Notes under the pieces: model-generated
Database searches by the model: none
Told to the model about the DNA's origin: nothing
What the model saw: only the letters and a program-made list of their open reading frames with translations
Position numbers and translations under genes: made by a program
Source of the DNA: Sapria himalayana
Taxonomy: Eukaryota; Streptophyta; Magnoliopsida; Malpighiales; Rafflesiaceae
Direction of reading: 5' to 3'
DNA: 64,000 bases
NCBI GenBank assembly: GCA_029783825.1
Contig: JAREIK010004366.1
Span: 49,877-113,876, forward strand
Part shown: one piece after another, positions 25,063 to 38,623 of the stretch
Position numbering within the stretch: position 1 is the first letter of the stretch
Layout of the letters: the number at the start of each line of letters is the position of its first letter

Positions 25063-25076
25063 TAGGGGTGCTCATG
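25063..25076 (+). repeat. hAT terminal inverted repeat, left
   Basis: TAGGGGTGCTCATG matches the reverse complement of 28,769-28,782 at 13 of 14 positions. The first 12 bases are identical. Confidence 0.93.
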
Positions 25077-26063
25077 GGACGGGACGGGATCGGGAATATA
25101 AATCTCCAGTCCCTTCCCACAATTCAGAGATTTTTTTTTGAAGATCCAGATTCGTCCCATAGGTTGAAAGTAATCGGACGGGACAGGACGAAGATCGGGG
25201 ATTTTAGGTAGGAGAAAATGGTTCCGGGACAGAACGGAGTTCGGACATTTTTTCAATTTATTTTCTTCAAACCAGCTAAGTTAGTTCATGTTGAAACCTT
25301 TTGTTGTACCATTTATCATTCCTTAGTTATGTATCTTTCAAACTCAAATTGGGCCAATTTTGTTTTGTCAAATAGGCTGAAAACCGCAAACGAGTTCCAT
25401 TACCTTGTCAAAAGCTTTGATGTGCAGAAAAGGATAGAAATGTTAAATAGAATGGGACTGAGTTGTGTGCTTAATTTGGTTCTTTATTTTTTCACAAGTT
25501 GGTTTTGTTCAGCCGAGTGAAACTTGACCGTAATAGCAATACTACATTTTTTAAATAATTACTTAAAATATTAAGGAATAGCTAAAGATGACCACAAACA
25601 TTGGTAGCAGCAATTACTACTTAAGTAATTGCTAAAATTAGGCATATTAATATAACAAAAAAAATACAAATAATAACAACCATGATAATAATCATTTCAA
25701 AGGTCCATCCTGGAATAGCAATGAAAATCCAAACCCAATTAATTATCTCTTCTACAACTTCTCCCTTTTCTTGCTCCACTGTAGAAGGACAACCAAAGAT
25801 GAATACGTGTTAATCATGCAGACATAATTTTCTTATATGAAAGAGTAATAAAAAAACAAAATATTACCTTATAAAATTTAATACACCCATTCCAAATTTA
25901 GTTGGCCAACTATAGTTGGAAGAATATTTGGATCTTGAGAACCCTCTGAAAATTGTAATTGAACCATATTTTTATTAAATTGAATGAATAAAATAAGTAA
26001 AAGTGAAATTAAAATTTACAAGATTTGTATACTAACCTGATTCATTATCATCAAGGTCTTGAA
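25077..26063. other. 3' non-coding part of the hAT element
   Basis: About 990 bp lie between the left terminal repeat and the transposase stop codon. The first 150 bp are rich in GGGACGGGA-type motifs typical of hAT subterminal regions. The remainder is ordinary AT-rich sequence. A 100-codon open frame at 25,218-25,520 (plus) has no recognisable motif, overlaps the motif-rich end and is not called a gene. A short reverse frame at 25,062-25,256 is a shadow of the subterminal repeats. Confidence 0.6.
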
Positions 26064-28176
26064 CTAATTTTTCAATTTAATAGGTTTGTTTGAGCTTCTC
26101 AACCAATCTTGTAGACATATGAAAACTTCAGCTGTAATAGGTGTTAAAGAACTCCTAAATTTACCTAAAGTTCTCCCTTCAGTGCTAAATGTAGATTGGT
26201 AGGCCACAGTAGATGCTTGGATAGAAAATACATCTCTTGCTACATTTGCCAAAGAAGGATACCTAACCTCATTTACCTTCCACCAGTTTAGAAGATCAAA
26301 ATCAATTCTATTTTTTTCAAGTTTGTTCTCCAAGTACCTATCCAACTCTTCCAAAGCTACAACTTCTTGTTCTTTCTCCAATTCAACAAAAAAATCATCA
26401 ACATAAGTATCTCTACCATCAAAGAAATCATCATTTTTCTTCAACACAGTAGAAGAGAAATCATCTTCTTTTGATTCATCTTCATTTAAATATTTATAAT
26501 CATCTATCATCTCATTTAAAGCATTTATAACATTTTTCACCAAATTTTTAGCCAATTCCTCCTCATAATGCTAAGTGTACTTAACCTTGAGATATTTGAG
26601 CTTATATCTTGCATTCAACACTACTACTACAAAAAGCATAATATTTGTTGATTGAAGAGAACCCCAATATTTGTTGAATTTATGCCTTATTTTCATATCC
26701 ATTTCAGACACCATTATGTCTCTTCTATTTTAACAAATCTCAATATTTTTAAAAATTTGAATAATCTCAAGAAAATAAACACTAGAGGTAGAATATTATG
26801 AGCCAGAAAATTTACAAGTTACCTCATAAAAAGCTTTCAAGAAACCAGCCAAAAATTTGGCGTTTGTTCAGTCTCTCACAGTTGGAACGTTTGAACCAAA
26901 CTCCTTCAAAAACCTTTTGTCTTTGTCCTCAAACTTATCAAATTCTTTTTGATATTTTATATCAGTTTGTAGCATCAAATAAGTTGAATTCCATCTTGTA
27001 GAAAAATCTAATTGCAATGAAGAATCATATGTCAAGTTTGCTTCTTCAACACATAACTTAAACATATCTAATCTTTTAGGACTGCTCCTGACATATTTCA
27101 CCACACCTCTAATTTTTTGAATAGCACCTTCAACTACTGCAATGCCATCTCTGACATTTAAGTTTAGGATATGAGCACAATATCTCATATGAAAATGCTC
27201 GCCTCTCAAAGGTACAACACTTTTCTTCACAAGCCTTTTTTTCAATTATTTAACTGCAACATCATAATTTGATGCATTGTCAACCGCAATGAACATCAAC
27301 ATTCTCAAACCCCATTCATTCATGAAAAACTCAATAGCATTTCCAATATTAACTCCAGAATAACTTTTAATTACACAAAAGTTCAAAATCCTTTTGTGTA
27401 TGTTTTAATGAGAATCAATGAAATGAACTGTCGAACATATATTAGACAAATTTTGAATGCTAGTCCAAGTATCGGTAGTCAATGAAACTCTACAACAATG
27501 AGATGATATGCTATCAAATAATTTGTTCTTTTCCTTCACAAACAAAGAAAAACAATCCCCTAGTAAAGAGTGCCTAGATGGTATTTTAAATTTATGCACA
27601 CTAACTTTACAAAACTTTTTAAACTCATCCCTCTCAACAAAACAAAAAGGCAATTCATCTTTTATAATCATTTTCACCAAAGCCTCACTAACTAGTTGAT
27701 GATCAAATTGCCAACAAGTTAATTTGTTATTCTCTGAACTAGTACCTTTAGTGAAACTCAACAAAGTTTGTGACTTGTCTTTAGTTTTGTGAGCTTCTAT
27801 TAATTCTTTTTTTGTGTTGAAATTTGCTACAAGTCTCTCTCAAGTATTTCAATAAACCCAAAGTACCTTGATGACTTTTTGCCAATTATTCTTTCTTACA
27901 CCATATACAAGCTGCCCTACCAGTTTCATTTCTCTCTGAATCAACTAATATCTTATAAGTTTCCCAAACACCTTACTTATACTTTTTATGAACTTGAGGC
28001 TCAGATGTACCTTGACGTTCTTTTATAATTGGAATTGAAGATCCTGCCGTAACAATAGAAGGGTTCATGAAAGGATGATGATTGGATTTACCAGTACTTT
28101 GATCATTTGATATGTGATCATCTTCAATTTATTATATTTTTCGTTTACCACTGGATTGTGCAATCTTCATTGCCAT
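26064..28176 (-). pseudogene. hAT transposase (Ac/RICESLEEPER type), inactivated
   Basis: This is the relic of the enzyme that would cut and paste the surrounding element. Reading runs from ATG at 28,176-28,174 to TAG at 26,066-26,064, about 703 codons, close to full length for the family. Near the N-terminus is a basic SGKRK patch (28,158-28,141). Next comes a BED-type zinc finger (about 27,980-27,829) with CIWC and a later RETC; where the family has a His (LxxH), this copy reads LLKYL. The RNase H-like catalytic core has LTTDTWTS (about 27,480), VDNASNYD (about 27,280), CAHILNL and STRWNSTY. The C-terminal hAT dimerisation domain has ELDRYLE, the WWKVNEVRYPSLA block and STFSTEGRTL (26,340-26,150). 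The gene is dead. In-frame stops start at plus-strand 26,571, 26,730, 26,796, 26,868, 27,246, 27,405, 27,886, 27,973, 28,129 and 28,132. A frameshift lies in the T7 run 27,807-27,813. The rest stays in one frame, so decay was mainly by point mutation. Confidence 0.95.
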
Positions 28177-28537
28177 TAATTACTATGTTATGTTAAGTAT
28201 AAATACATATAAATATTTCAAACAAGCAAGCACTACAAAACATACTGTAACACATTAAGCCCACCCATTCGGCCCAACCACAACACAACAATCAATACTG
28301 AACAAAACTAACTGAGATACATAATAATAATAATTAATCACTCAATTCTCGTCAGAAAAACAAACCAAAATGCTAGTGGCATCTGAGACACGGTGGAGGC
28401 AACCAGAAGTGTGACGGACAAGGGCTGGACCTAAATGAAGATGGCTGGAATAGCGTGAGGTGGCCTGGAACTCGTCGAAACAGCAATAGGTGCTTCGGAA
28501 TTGGATGGGCAGTAGGGGAATTGGGGGCATCTTCATG

Positions 28538-28571
<34 letters not shown>

Positions 28572-28768
28572 TTGTTCTAGTATCGATATTTTAGGATGGG
28601 ATGGTTCTCGGGATGGTTCTCGGGATGGATATTGCTTAAGATCTAGAATCGTCACAAAAGAAAAAATACATGAATGAATGGGATGGGAAAAGTCAAAGTC
28701 AATGGATTTTTCTCAGTCCTGATTTTTTCGGGACAAGACTTCGGGTTGGGTCGCGAATCTCCGAATCT
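28177..28768. other. 5' non-coding part of the hAT element
   Basis: About 590 bp lie between the transposase start and the right terminal repeat, where the transposase promoter and 5' leader should be. A 64-codon reverse frame at 28,342-28,536 has no recognisable motif. A TA dinucleotide run and the tandem subterminal motif lie further right. I cannot place a TATA box with confidence in this composition. Confidence 0.55.
28539..28569. repeat. (TA)n microsatellite inside the hAT element
   Basis: About 15 uninterrupted TA units lie between the 5' leader and the right subterminal motifs of the transposon. The run is pure, unlike the decayed coding region, which points to recent slippage. Confidence 0.97.
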
Positions 28769-28782
28769 CGTGAGCACCCCTA
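28769..28782 (-). repeat. hAT terminal inverted repeat, right
   Basis: CGTGAGCACCCCTA is the reverse complement of the left end apart from one base. It is followed directly by the right target duplication. Confidence 0.93.
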
Positions 28783-28790
28783 CTAAATAC
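28783..28790. repeat. 8-bp target site duplication, right copy (CTAAATAC)
   Basis: This pairs with CTCAATGC at 25,055-25,062. The P monomer continues immediately after it with its usual 'gttaaatcagtaaact' text near 28,798. Confidence 0.85.
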
Positions 28791-31700
28791 ATATAAAGTT
28801 AAATCAGTAAACTGCTAAACCCCGTAATGCCTAAATACATAAATCATTAAACCGCTAAATACTACTTAATAATTAATAAATCTATTTTTTATTGCAATTT
28901 ATTATATTTTTAAATATTCATTTTAATTATTTATTAGTGTATTTATTTAGAAATATTTATTACAAAATAAATTATGAGTGGGACAAATATAATTTAAAGA
29001 ATATATTATTTATCTAATAAAAATATACGCTAATAAAAGAAGTATAAATTTAAAAATTAAAAATTATTATCAAGTAATATAAGTTACTTTAATTTTGAAT
29101 CAATTTGGGTTTTGTAAATATTTTTTAAATAATATCTATCTTAATATTAATAGTTTATAAATTTAATTTTTGATCATTATTATAATATCTATCAATAAAA
29201 TTATTTATATTAAATTTATATGATATATAATTATTAATATTATTATAACAAAATATTATATTAAAAGTTCAAAAAATTTTAAATATTATTATATTTTCAA
29301 ATGTTATAACCTATGAAAATGATAAAAAATTATAGAAATTTGTTTAGTTATTTTATTTTTTAAATAAAACTTATAAACCACTAAAAGCCTAAAAACATAA
29401 ATCACTAAACTCATATCGAAAAAACCTCTAAACACTTAAATCATTAAGCTGGTATACATTAATAATAAATCATAAATCTCATTTTAATTTTTATTCAGTA
29501 TAATTTTAAATTTTTATTTTAATTATTTATCAATTTATTTCATAGAAATATAAATAACTAAATAAATTATTTGTGAGACAAATCTAATTTAAATTAAACT
29601 GGTATCCCTAAATAATAAATAATATATCATATTTTTTTCATTATAATTTTAAATATTCATTTTAATTATTTATTTGTTTATTTATACATAAATATTAATT
29701 ACAAAATAAATTGAGTTAGACAAATATAATTTATATAAATTATTTTTCATCAAAATTTTTGATAAACTTTTTAAAATAAAAAAAAATTCAAAACAAAAAA
29801 TTATTATATAGTAATATATTTTGATTTTCTTCTGAATCATTTTTAGGTTTTGTAATTATATTTTAATTGATATCTATCTTATTAATAATAGATTATTAAT
29901 TTATTTTTTGATCATTATTCGAATATTAATCAATAAAATTTTATATATTGAATTTATATGATATATGAATATAATGATTATTATAACTAAATCTTGTATT
30001 CACATTTAAAAAAAAATTAAAATTTATTATATTTTCAAAGGTTATAACCTTTGAAAATATCAAAAAATAATAAAAATAACTTTTTTATTATTTATTTTTT
30101 AAATAAAACCTATAAACAACTAAATGCATACATAGTTAAATCAGTAAACTTCTAAACCTCATAATGCATAAATACATAAACCATTAAACCGCTATATACT
30201 ACTTAATAATTAATAAATCTAATATTTATTTCTATTTATTATAATTTTAAATATTCATTTTAATTATTTATTATTTTTAATTTATAGAAATATTTATTAC
30301 AAATTAAATTATGAGAGCGACATATATATTTTAATTAGTTTATTTTTAATCAAAAAATATATATGCTTATAAAAGAAGTAAAAATTTAAAAATTAAAAAT
30401 TATTATCCAATACTATATTAACTTTAATTTTGAATCATTTTGGGTTTTGTAAATATTTTTTAATTATTATAAATATTTTTATTAATAGTTTATTAATTTA
30501 AATTTTAATCATTATTATATTATCTATCAATAAAATTGTTTATATTGAATTTATATGATATATTAATTATTAATATTATTATAACAAAATATTGTATTAA
30601 AATTTCAAAAAAGTTTAAATATTATTATATTTCAAATGTTATAACCTATGAAAATGATAAAAAATTATAGAAATTTTTTTTGTAATTTTATTTTTTTAAA
30701 TAAAACCTATTAACCACTAAAACCCTAAAAACATAAATCGCTAACCTCCTAACGACAAAACATCTAAATACTTAAATCATTAAAGAGGTATATATTAATA
30801 ATAAATCATAAATCTAATTTTAATATTTAAACAGTATAATTTTAAATTTTTATATTAATTATTTATCAATTTATTTTATAAAAATATTAATTATAAAATA
30901 AATTATTAGAGAGACAGATCTAATTTAAATTAAACCGGTATCCCTAAATAATATAAATAAATAATAAATCACATTTTTTTTCAATATAATTTTAAATATT
31001 CATTTTAATTATTTATTTGATTATTTATATATAAATATTAATTACAAAATAAATTGAGTTAGACAAATATAAATTATATAAATTATTTTTCATCAAAAAA
31101 TTATTGATAAACTTTTTAAAAGAAAACAAAATGCAAAACAAAAAATTATTATATAGTAATATATTTTGCTTTTCTTCTGAATCATTTTAGGTTTTGTAAT
31201 TATATTTTAATTGATATCTATCTTATTAATAATATATTATTAATTTATTTTTTGATCATTATTAGAATATTTATCAATAAAATTGTTTATATTGAATTTA
31301 TTTGATATATAAATATAATGATTATTATAACTAAATATTGTATTCACATTTAAGAAAAATTTAAAAATTATTTTATTTTCAAAGGTTATAACCTTTGAAA
31401 ATAACAATAAATAATAAAAATAAATTTGTTATTATTTTATTTTTTTAATAAAACCTATAATCCACTATATGCATACACTGTTAAATCAGTAAATATTTTA
31501 AACCTTATATTGCCTAAATACATATACCATTAAACTGCTATATACTACTTAATAATTAATAAATCTAATTTTTATTTCTAATTATTATAATTTTAAATAT
31601 TCATTTTAATTATTTATTTGTCTATTTTTATAGAATATTTATTACAAATTAAATTATGAGAGCGACATATAGATTTTACTTTATTTTGAATCAATTTGGG

Positions 31701-34700
31701 TTTTGTAAATATTTTTTAATTAATTTCAATCTTTTTATTAATAGTTTATTAATTTAAATTTGATCATTATTATAATATCTATCAATAAAATTATTTATAT
31801 TGAATTTATATCATATATAATTACTAATATTATTATAACTAAATATTGTATTCATATTTTAAAAAAAATTTAAATATTATTATATTTTCAACGGTTATAT
31901 TACCTATGAAAATGCAAAAAAATTACAAAATTTTTTATTGTTATTTTATTGATTAAATAAAACCTATAAACCACTAAATGTCTAAAAACATAAATTGCTA
32001 AACTCCTAAACGACAAAATCTCTAAATACTTAAACTATTAAACTAGTGTACATTAATAAAAAATCATAAATCTAAATTTAATTTTTATTAACTATATTTT
32101 TAAATTTTTATTTTAATTATATATCAGTTTATTTTTATAGAAATATTAATTACGAAATAAATTATTAGTGTGACAGATCTAATTTAAATAATTTATTTTT
32201 CATCAAGAAAAAAATATATACTTATAAAAAGAGGCAAAATTTTAAAAACAAAAATTTATTATTTAGTAATATATTTTATTTTTATTTTGAATCTTTTTTG
32301 ATTTTGCAATTATATTTTAATATATATAATTCTTATTAAAAATAGTTTATTAATTTTTTTTGATCATTATTATAAAATCTATTAATAAAATTATTTATTT
32401 TGAGTTTACATTATATATAATTATTAAGATTATTATTACTGAATATTATATTCACATTTAAATAAAATTAAAAATTATTATAATTTTAAAGGTAATAACC
32501 CTCAAAAATTAAAAAAATCAAAAAATTAAATTTTTTATTTTTCCATTCTTTAAATAAAAACCATAAATCACTAAAGGCCTAAACACTTAAATCACTAAAC
32601 CACAAAACATCTAAATACTTAAACCATTAAACTAGTATATCCTGAACAATAAATAATAAATCTCTATTTTATTTGTATTCATTATAGTTTTAATTATTCA
32701 TTTTAATTATTTATTAGTTTATTTTTATAGAATTCTAAATTAAAAATAAATTATGAGGAAGACAAATATAATTTAAATAATTTACTTTTAATAAAAAAAA
32801 TATAAACTTATTAAAATAAGCAAAACATCAAATAAATTATTATTAAGTAATATATTTTATTTTGATTTTGAATAAATTTACATTTTGCAAATATATTTAA
32901 AATAATATCTATCTTATTAATAATAGTTTATTAATTTATTTCCTGATCATTAATATAATATCTATCAATATAATTATTTATATTGAATTTACATGATATA
33001 TAATTATTAAGATTATCATAACTAAATATTGTATTCATATATAAACAAAATTTAAAAATTGTTATATTTTGAAAGGTTATAACCTTCAAAAATGATAAAA
33101 AATAACAAAAATAAATTTTTTGTTATATCATTGTTTAAACAAAACTTATAAACCATTAAATACATAAACATATAAATCTATAAACTTCTAAACCTCGAAG
33201 CCCCTAAATACTTAAACAATTAAACTCGTAAACCTTAAATATAATTTAAATAATATATTGAAATAGTAATTACAAAATAAATTATGAGTGATACAAATAT
33301 AATTTAAATAATTTATTTTTCATCAAAAAAATATAAGCTTATAAAAAGAAGTAAAAACTAAAAAACAAAAATTATTATTTAATAATAAAGTTTATATTGT
33401 TTTTCAATCATTTTAGCTTTTTTAATTATATTTTAATTTATATCTATCATATTAATAATAGGATATTAATTTATTTTTTGATAATTGATTTCATATCTAT
33501 CAATAAAATTGTTTATATTTAGTTTATATTATATATATTATAATGATTATTATTACTAAATATTATATTCACATTTTTAAAAAAATTTAAAATTATTGTA
33601 TTTTCAATGATAATAACATTTAATAATGTCAAAAAATAAAAATATATAATTTTTTTTTGTTATTTCATTGTTTAAATAAAACATATAAACCACTAAATGT
33701 CTAAGTACTTAAATCACTAAACTACAAAATATCGATACCCCTATATAGATAATCCTTTAAACTGGTATACCCTAAATAATATTTAATAAATCTCATTTTT
33801 ATTTGTTTTCATTATAATTTAAAAAATTAATTTTGATTGTTTAGTTTTTTATTTTTATATATTTATTAATTATAAAATAAATTGAGTTAAAAATATAATT
33901 TATTAAAAATATTTTTCACCAAGAAATAGATTAGGTTATAACAATCATAAAAATTTAAAAACAAATAATTATTATTTAGTGATATATTTTGATTTGCTTT
34001 TGAATCATTTTAGGTTTTGATATTATACTTTAAGTAATATCAATCTTATTCATAATAAATTTTTAATTTATTTTTTTGATAATTATTAGAATATCTATCA
34101 ATAACATTGTTTATATTGAATTTATATGATATATAATTATTATGATTATTATAAATAAATATTGCATTCACTTTTGAAAAAAATTTAAAAATTATTATAT
34201 TTTCAAAGGTTATTCTGTTAAAAAATGAGAAAGAATACAAAAAATAAATTTTTTGTTATTTATTTTTTAAATAAATCCTATAGACCACTAAATGTTTACT
34301 TACTTAAATCAGTAGCTCATAAAACCCGAAACCCCTAAATACATAAACCTTATAACCGCTGTATACTACCTAATAAATAATAAATCTCATTTTTATTTGT
34401 ATTTATTATAATTTTAAATATTCATTTTAATTATTTATATTTTACTTTTTTAGAAAAATTAATTGCAAAATAAATTTTGAGTGAGACAGATATTATTTAT
34501 ATAATTTATTTTTAATTATAAAAAATATAAGCTTATAAAAAGATGGAAAAAATTAAAAATTAAAAATTTTTATTTAGTAATATATTTTTATTTGATTTTG
34601 AATCATTTTTGTTATTTAAATATATTTTAATTAATATTTATATTATTAATAATAGTTTATTAATTTAATTTTTGATCATTATTATAATATCTATCATTTA

Positions 34701-34963
34701 AATTATTTATATTGAATTTATATGATATATAATTAAAAAGATTAATATAATTATACATGGTATTCACATTTCAAAAGATTTTAAAAATTATTTTATTTTC
34801 AAAGGTTATAACCATTCAAAATCTAAAAAAATCAAAAAAAAATTTTGTATTTTGATTATATAAATAAAACCTATATACCACTAAATGCCTAAAAACATAA
34901 ATTGCTAAACTCTTAAATGACAAAACCCCTAAATAATCGATCCATTAAACCGGTATACCATAT
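28791..34963 (+). repeat. AT-rich satellite array, forward, P-Q-P-Q-P-Q-Y-Z-R-S-T
   Basis: This gene-free array continues the P monomer split by the hAT insertion. Palindrome cores start near 29,293, 30,029, 30,629, 31,375, 31,886, 32,487, 33,073, 33,598, 34,198 and 34,797. The repeated P-Q pairs show local expansion of a two-monomer unit of about 1.34 kb, 740 + 600 bp. It ends in the T monomer that holds the second solo LTR. Confidence 0.93.
30029..30060. repeat. Perfect 32-bp palindrome
   Basis: This is the same perfect 32-bp sequence as at 10,660-10,691, in a different HOR position about 19 kb away. Exact preservation in distant monomers whose flanks have diverged is notable. Confidence 0.93.
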
Positions 34964-34968
34964 ATAAT

Positions 34969-35541
34969 TATTGGGCAATTGTGCTTCCACGGTAGTGAGA
35001 TTGAGATACAGAAACACAGAAACAACAAAAACAAGCAATATATATATCCCAATTCAGCAACCATCCATGATAGAATCAAAAAATGAGAAATAAACACCGA
35101 AAAAAATGTGCTTCGAGTGTCGCTCAGTACGACTAGCTAAATCCACCAGAAAAATGCTTTTGCGTTACAAATTAAATCAACAAAACTATCTTACAGTATG
35201 CAGCACATAGAATAGTTGCGATAAATCTCACAGAGAGAGGGGAGAGAGACGATTAACAGTTCCATGGGTCCAAAAATAGCCACCTGAAAATAAAATTATA
35301 AAACATTTTATTTTAAAATTTATTTTGGTTCATTTAACCGGAGTGGGTTGGATAATGAGACGGGTCAGGTTCTGCTCCAATTTTGACCCATTGTCCTGTA
35401 AGCAAGACCTCCGTTATTGTGCTACTACTACATCCCCGGCCTCCTAATATTTCCTTTCCTAGCACTTACATGAAAATATTAAAAAAGAAAAAATATTTGT
35501 TTATACAAACAGATTATCAAAAATAAATTACATATACAGCA
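34969..35541 (+). mobile_element. Solo LTR of an LTR retrotransposon, copy 2
   Basis: This 573-bp element is homologous to the reverse complement of 7,981-8,552, with many substitutions. It starts TATTGGGCAATTG, where copy 1 implies TGTTGGGC, so the terminal TG has mutated to TA. It ends CATATACAGCA. A perfect 5-bp target duplication ATAAT flanks it (34,964-34,968 and 35,542-35,546), the complement of copy 1's ATTAT. Both copies lie in the same place in monomer T, so they come from one insertion. An empty T site can be seen near 13,365-13,380 and near 47,205-47,220. No internal retrotransposon genes are present. Confidence 0.9.
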
Positions 35542-35546
35542 ATAAT

Positions 35547-38500
35547 AAATTTTAAATCTCATTTTAATTTGTATTCATTATAATTTTAAATATTAATTTT
35601 AAATATTTATTAGTTTAATTTTTACATAAATATTAATTACAAAATAAATAATTAGTCAGACAAATATAATATTAATAATTTACATTTAATAAAAAAAATA
35701 TAATCTTATAAAAAGAAGTAAAAATTTAAAAACAAAAAATTATTATATAGTAATAAATTTCACATTGATTTTGAATCAGTTTAGGTTTTGTAATTATATT
35801 TTAATTTATATCTATCATATTAATAATAGTTTATTAATTTATTTTTTGATAATTGATATCATATCTATCAATAAAATTATTTATAATTAGTTTATATTAT
35901 ATATAATTATAATGATTATTATTACTAAATATTTTATTCACATTTAAAAAAATTTTGAAATTATTATATTTTCAAATGTTATAACCTTTGAAAATGTGAA
36001 AAAATAACAAAAATAATATTTTTGTTATTTCATTGTTTAAATAAATCCTATTAACCACTAAATGCCTAAATACTTAAATCAATAACTCCTAAAATTTATA
36101 TTTATCAATAAAATATTTATATTGAATTTATATGATTTATAAATATAATGATTATTATAACTAAATATTGTATTCACTTTTGAAAAAAATTTAAAAATTA
36201 TTATATTTTCAAAGGTTATACCCTTTGAAAATATCAAAAAATAAAAAAAATAAATTTTATGATATTTTTTTAAATAACACGTATAAACCACTAAATGCAT
36301 ACACAGTTAAATCAGTAAACTCCCTAACCCCAGTAATGCCAAAATACATAAACAATTAAACCACTCTATACTAATTAAAAATTAATAAATCTAATTTTTA
36401 ATTCTATTTATTATAATTTTAAATATTCATTTTAATTATTTATTAGTTTATTTTATAGAAATATTTATTACAAAATAAATTATGAGTGCGACAAATATAA
36501 TTTAAAAAATATATATGCTTATAAAAGAAGTAAAAATTTAAAAATTAAAAATTGTTATCCATAAATATATTTTACTATAATTTTGAATCAAGTTGGGTTT
36601 TATAATTATTTTTTAATTAATATCTATCTTAATATCAATAGTTTATAAATTTAATTTTGATCATTATTATAATATATATCAATAAAATTGTTTATATTGA
36701 ATTTATATGATATATAATTATTAATATTATTATAACTAAGTATTGTATTCACATTTCAAAAAATTTTAAATATTATTATATTTTCAAAGGTCATAACCTA
36801 TGAAAATGAGAAAAAATTATAAAAAATTTATTGATATTTTATTTTTCTAAATAAAACGTATAAACCACTAAAAGCATAAAGACATAAATAGCAAAAATCC
36901 TAAATGAAAAAACCTTTAATACTTAATTCATTAAACTGGTATACATTAATAATAAATCATAAATCTCATTTTAAATTTTATTCAGTATAATTTTAAATTT
37001 TTATTTTAAATATTTATCAGTTTATTTTTATAGAAATATTAATTACAAAATAAATAATTAGTGAGAAATATCTAATTTAAATTAAACTGGTATCCCTAAA
37101 TAATAAATAATAAATCTCATTTTTTTTCATTATAATTTAAAATATTCATTATAAATATTTATTTGTTTATTTTTATAAATATATTATTTACAGAATAAAT
37201 TATGAGTTAGACAAATATAATTTATATAAATTATTTTTCATCAAAAAAATATACATAAACTTTTTAAAATAAAAAAAAATTAAAATAAAAAATTATTATA
37301 TAGTAATATATTTTGCTTTGCTTCTGAATCATTTTAGGTTTTGTAATTATATTTTAATTGATATCTATCTTATTAATAATAGATTCTTAATTTATTTTTT
37401 GATCATTATTAGAATATTTATCATTAAAATTGTTTATATTGAATTTATATGATATATAAATATACTGATTATTATAACTAAATATTATATTTACATTTGA
37501 AAATAATTTAAAAATTATTATATTTTTAAAGGTTATCATCTTTGAAAATTACATAAAATCACAAAAATAAATTTTTTGTTATTTTATTGTTTATATAAAA
37601 CCAATAAACTACGTAATGCCTAAACGATTAAATCATTAAACTCCTAAACCTCAAAACCCTTAAAAACTTAAACATTTAAACCATCTTTAAAGGTTTTGTA
37701 TTTATAAACAATATATAAATATCTATCAATATATAATAGTTTATTAATTTATTTTTTGATCATTATTATATTTATATTTATATTTAGTTTATTAATATCT
37801 ATCAATAAAATTGTTAATTTTTAATTTACATTATATATAATTATTAAGTTTATTATAACTAAATATTGTATTCACATTTGAAAAAAATTTAAAAATTATT
37901 ATATTTATCAAGGTGATAACCTTCAAAATTGATAAAAATTTGAAAAATAATTTTTTTGTAATTTTATTATTTAAATAAAACATATAACCTACTAAATGCA
38001 TAAACACTTAAATCACTAAACTCCTAAACTCTTAAATACTTAAACCATTAAACCAGTATACCCTAAATAATTAATCATATATCTCATTTTTATTTGTATT
38101 CATTATAATTTCAATATTCATTTTAATTTTTATTATTTTATTTTTATAAAAATATTATTTGCAAAATAAAATTATGAATGAGAAAAATATAATTTAAATA
38201 ATTTATCTTCATCAAAAAAATTTATAAGCTTATAAAAAGAATCCAAAATTTAAAAATAAAAAATTATTATTTAGTAATATATTTTACTTTGATTTTGAAT
38301 CGTTTTAGGTTTTGTAAATATATTTTAATTAATATCTATCTTATTAATAATATATTATTAATCTATTTTATGATCAAGTATTATAATATAGATCAATAAA
38401 ATTATTTATATTGAATTTACATGATATTTAATTTTTATGATTATTATAATTAAATATTGTATTGACATTTGAAAAAAAAATAAAAAATTATCATATTTTC

Positions 38501-38623
38501 AATGGTTATAACCTTGAAAATGAGAAAAAATCATAAAAATAATTTTTTTTGTTATTTGATTTTTTAAATAATACCTATAAACCACAAAATACCTAAATAC
38601 TTAAATTACTAAACTCCTAAAAC
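35547..38623 (+). repeat. AT-rich satellite array, forward, AA(truncated)-P-Q-BB-CC-DD
   Basis: This gene-free array has palindrome cores near 35,968, 36,207, 36,779, 37,526, 37,909 and 38,506. The first two are only about 240 bp apart, because the AA octamer tract breaks off at about 36,097 and continues straight into a mid-monomer segment, an internal deletion. From 36,207 on, the order P-Q-BB-CC-DD-cassette is repeated nearly identically at 41.0-43.4 kb. Confidence 0.93.

Larger units (their letters stand above)
25063..28782 (-). mobile_element. hAT-superfamily DNA transposon, degenerate autonomous copy
   Basis: This 3,720-bp element has 14-bp terminal inverted repeats with one mismatch (TAGGGGTGCTCATG at the left, and the complement of CGTGAGCACCCCTA at the right). 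It is flanked by an 8-bp target duplication, the hallmark length of hAT. It encodes a broken transposase on the minus strand (26,064-28,176). GC-rich subterminal motifs occur at both ends: GGGACGGGACGGGATCGGGA near 25,077, and a tandem 13-bp repeat containing GATGGTTCTCGGG near 28,597-28,630. Such motifs typically serve as transposase binding sites in this superfamily. The target is the octamer tract of a P monomer. The array resumes after the right duplication in the same monomer, so the insertion post-dates that monomer. Confidence 0.95.

Noticed and set aside
25218..25520. 100-codon open frame inside the hAT element (plus)
   Set aside because: It overlaps the GC-rich subterminal region, is antisense to the transposase, and has no recognisable domain or intact partner.
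26798..27001. Plus-strand frames at 26,798-27,001 and 27,508-27,699 within the transposase
   Set aside because: They are shadows of the minus-strand transposase, which has clear family motifs.
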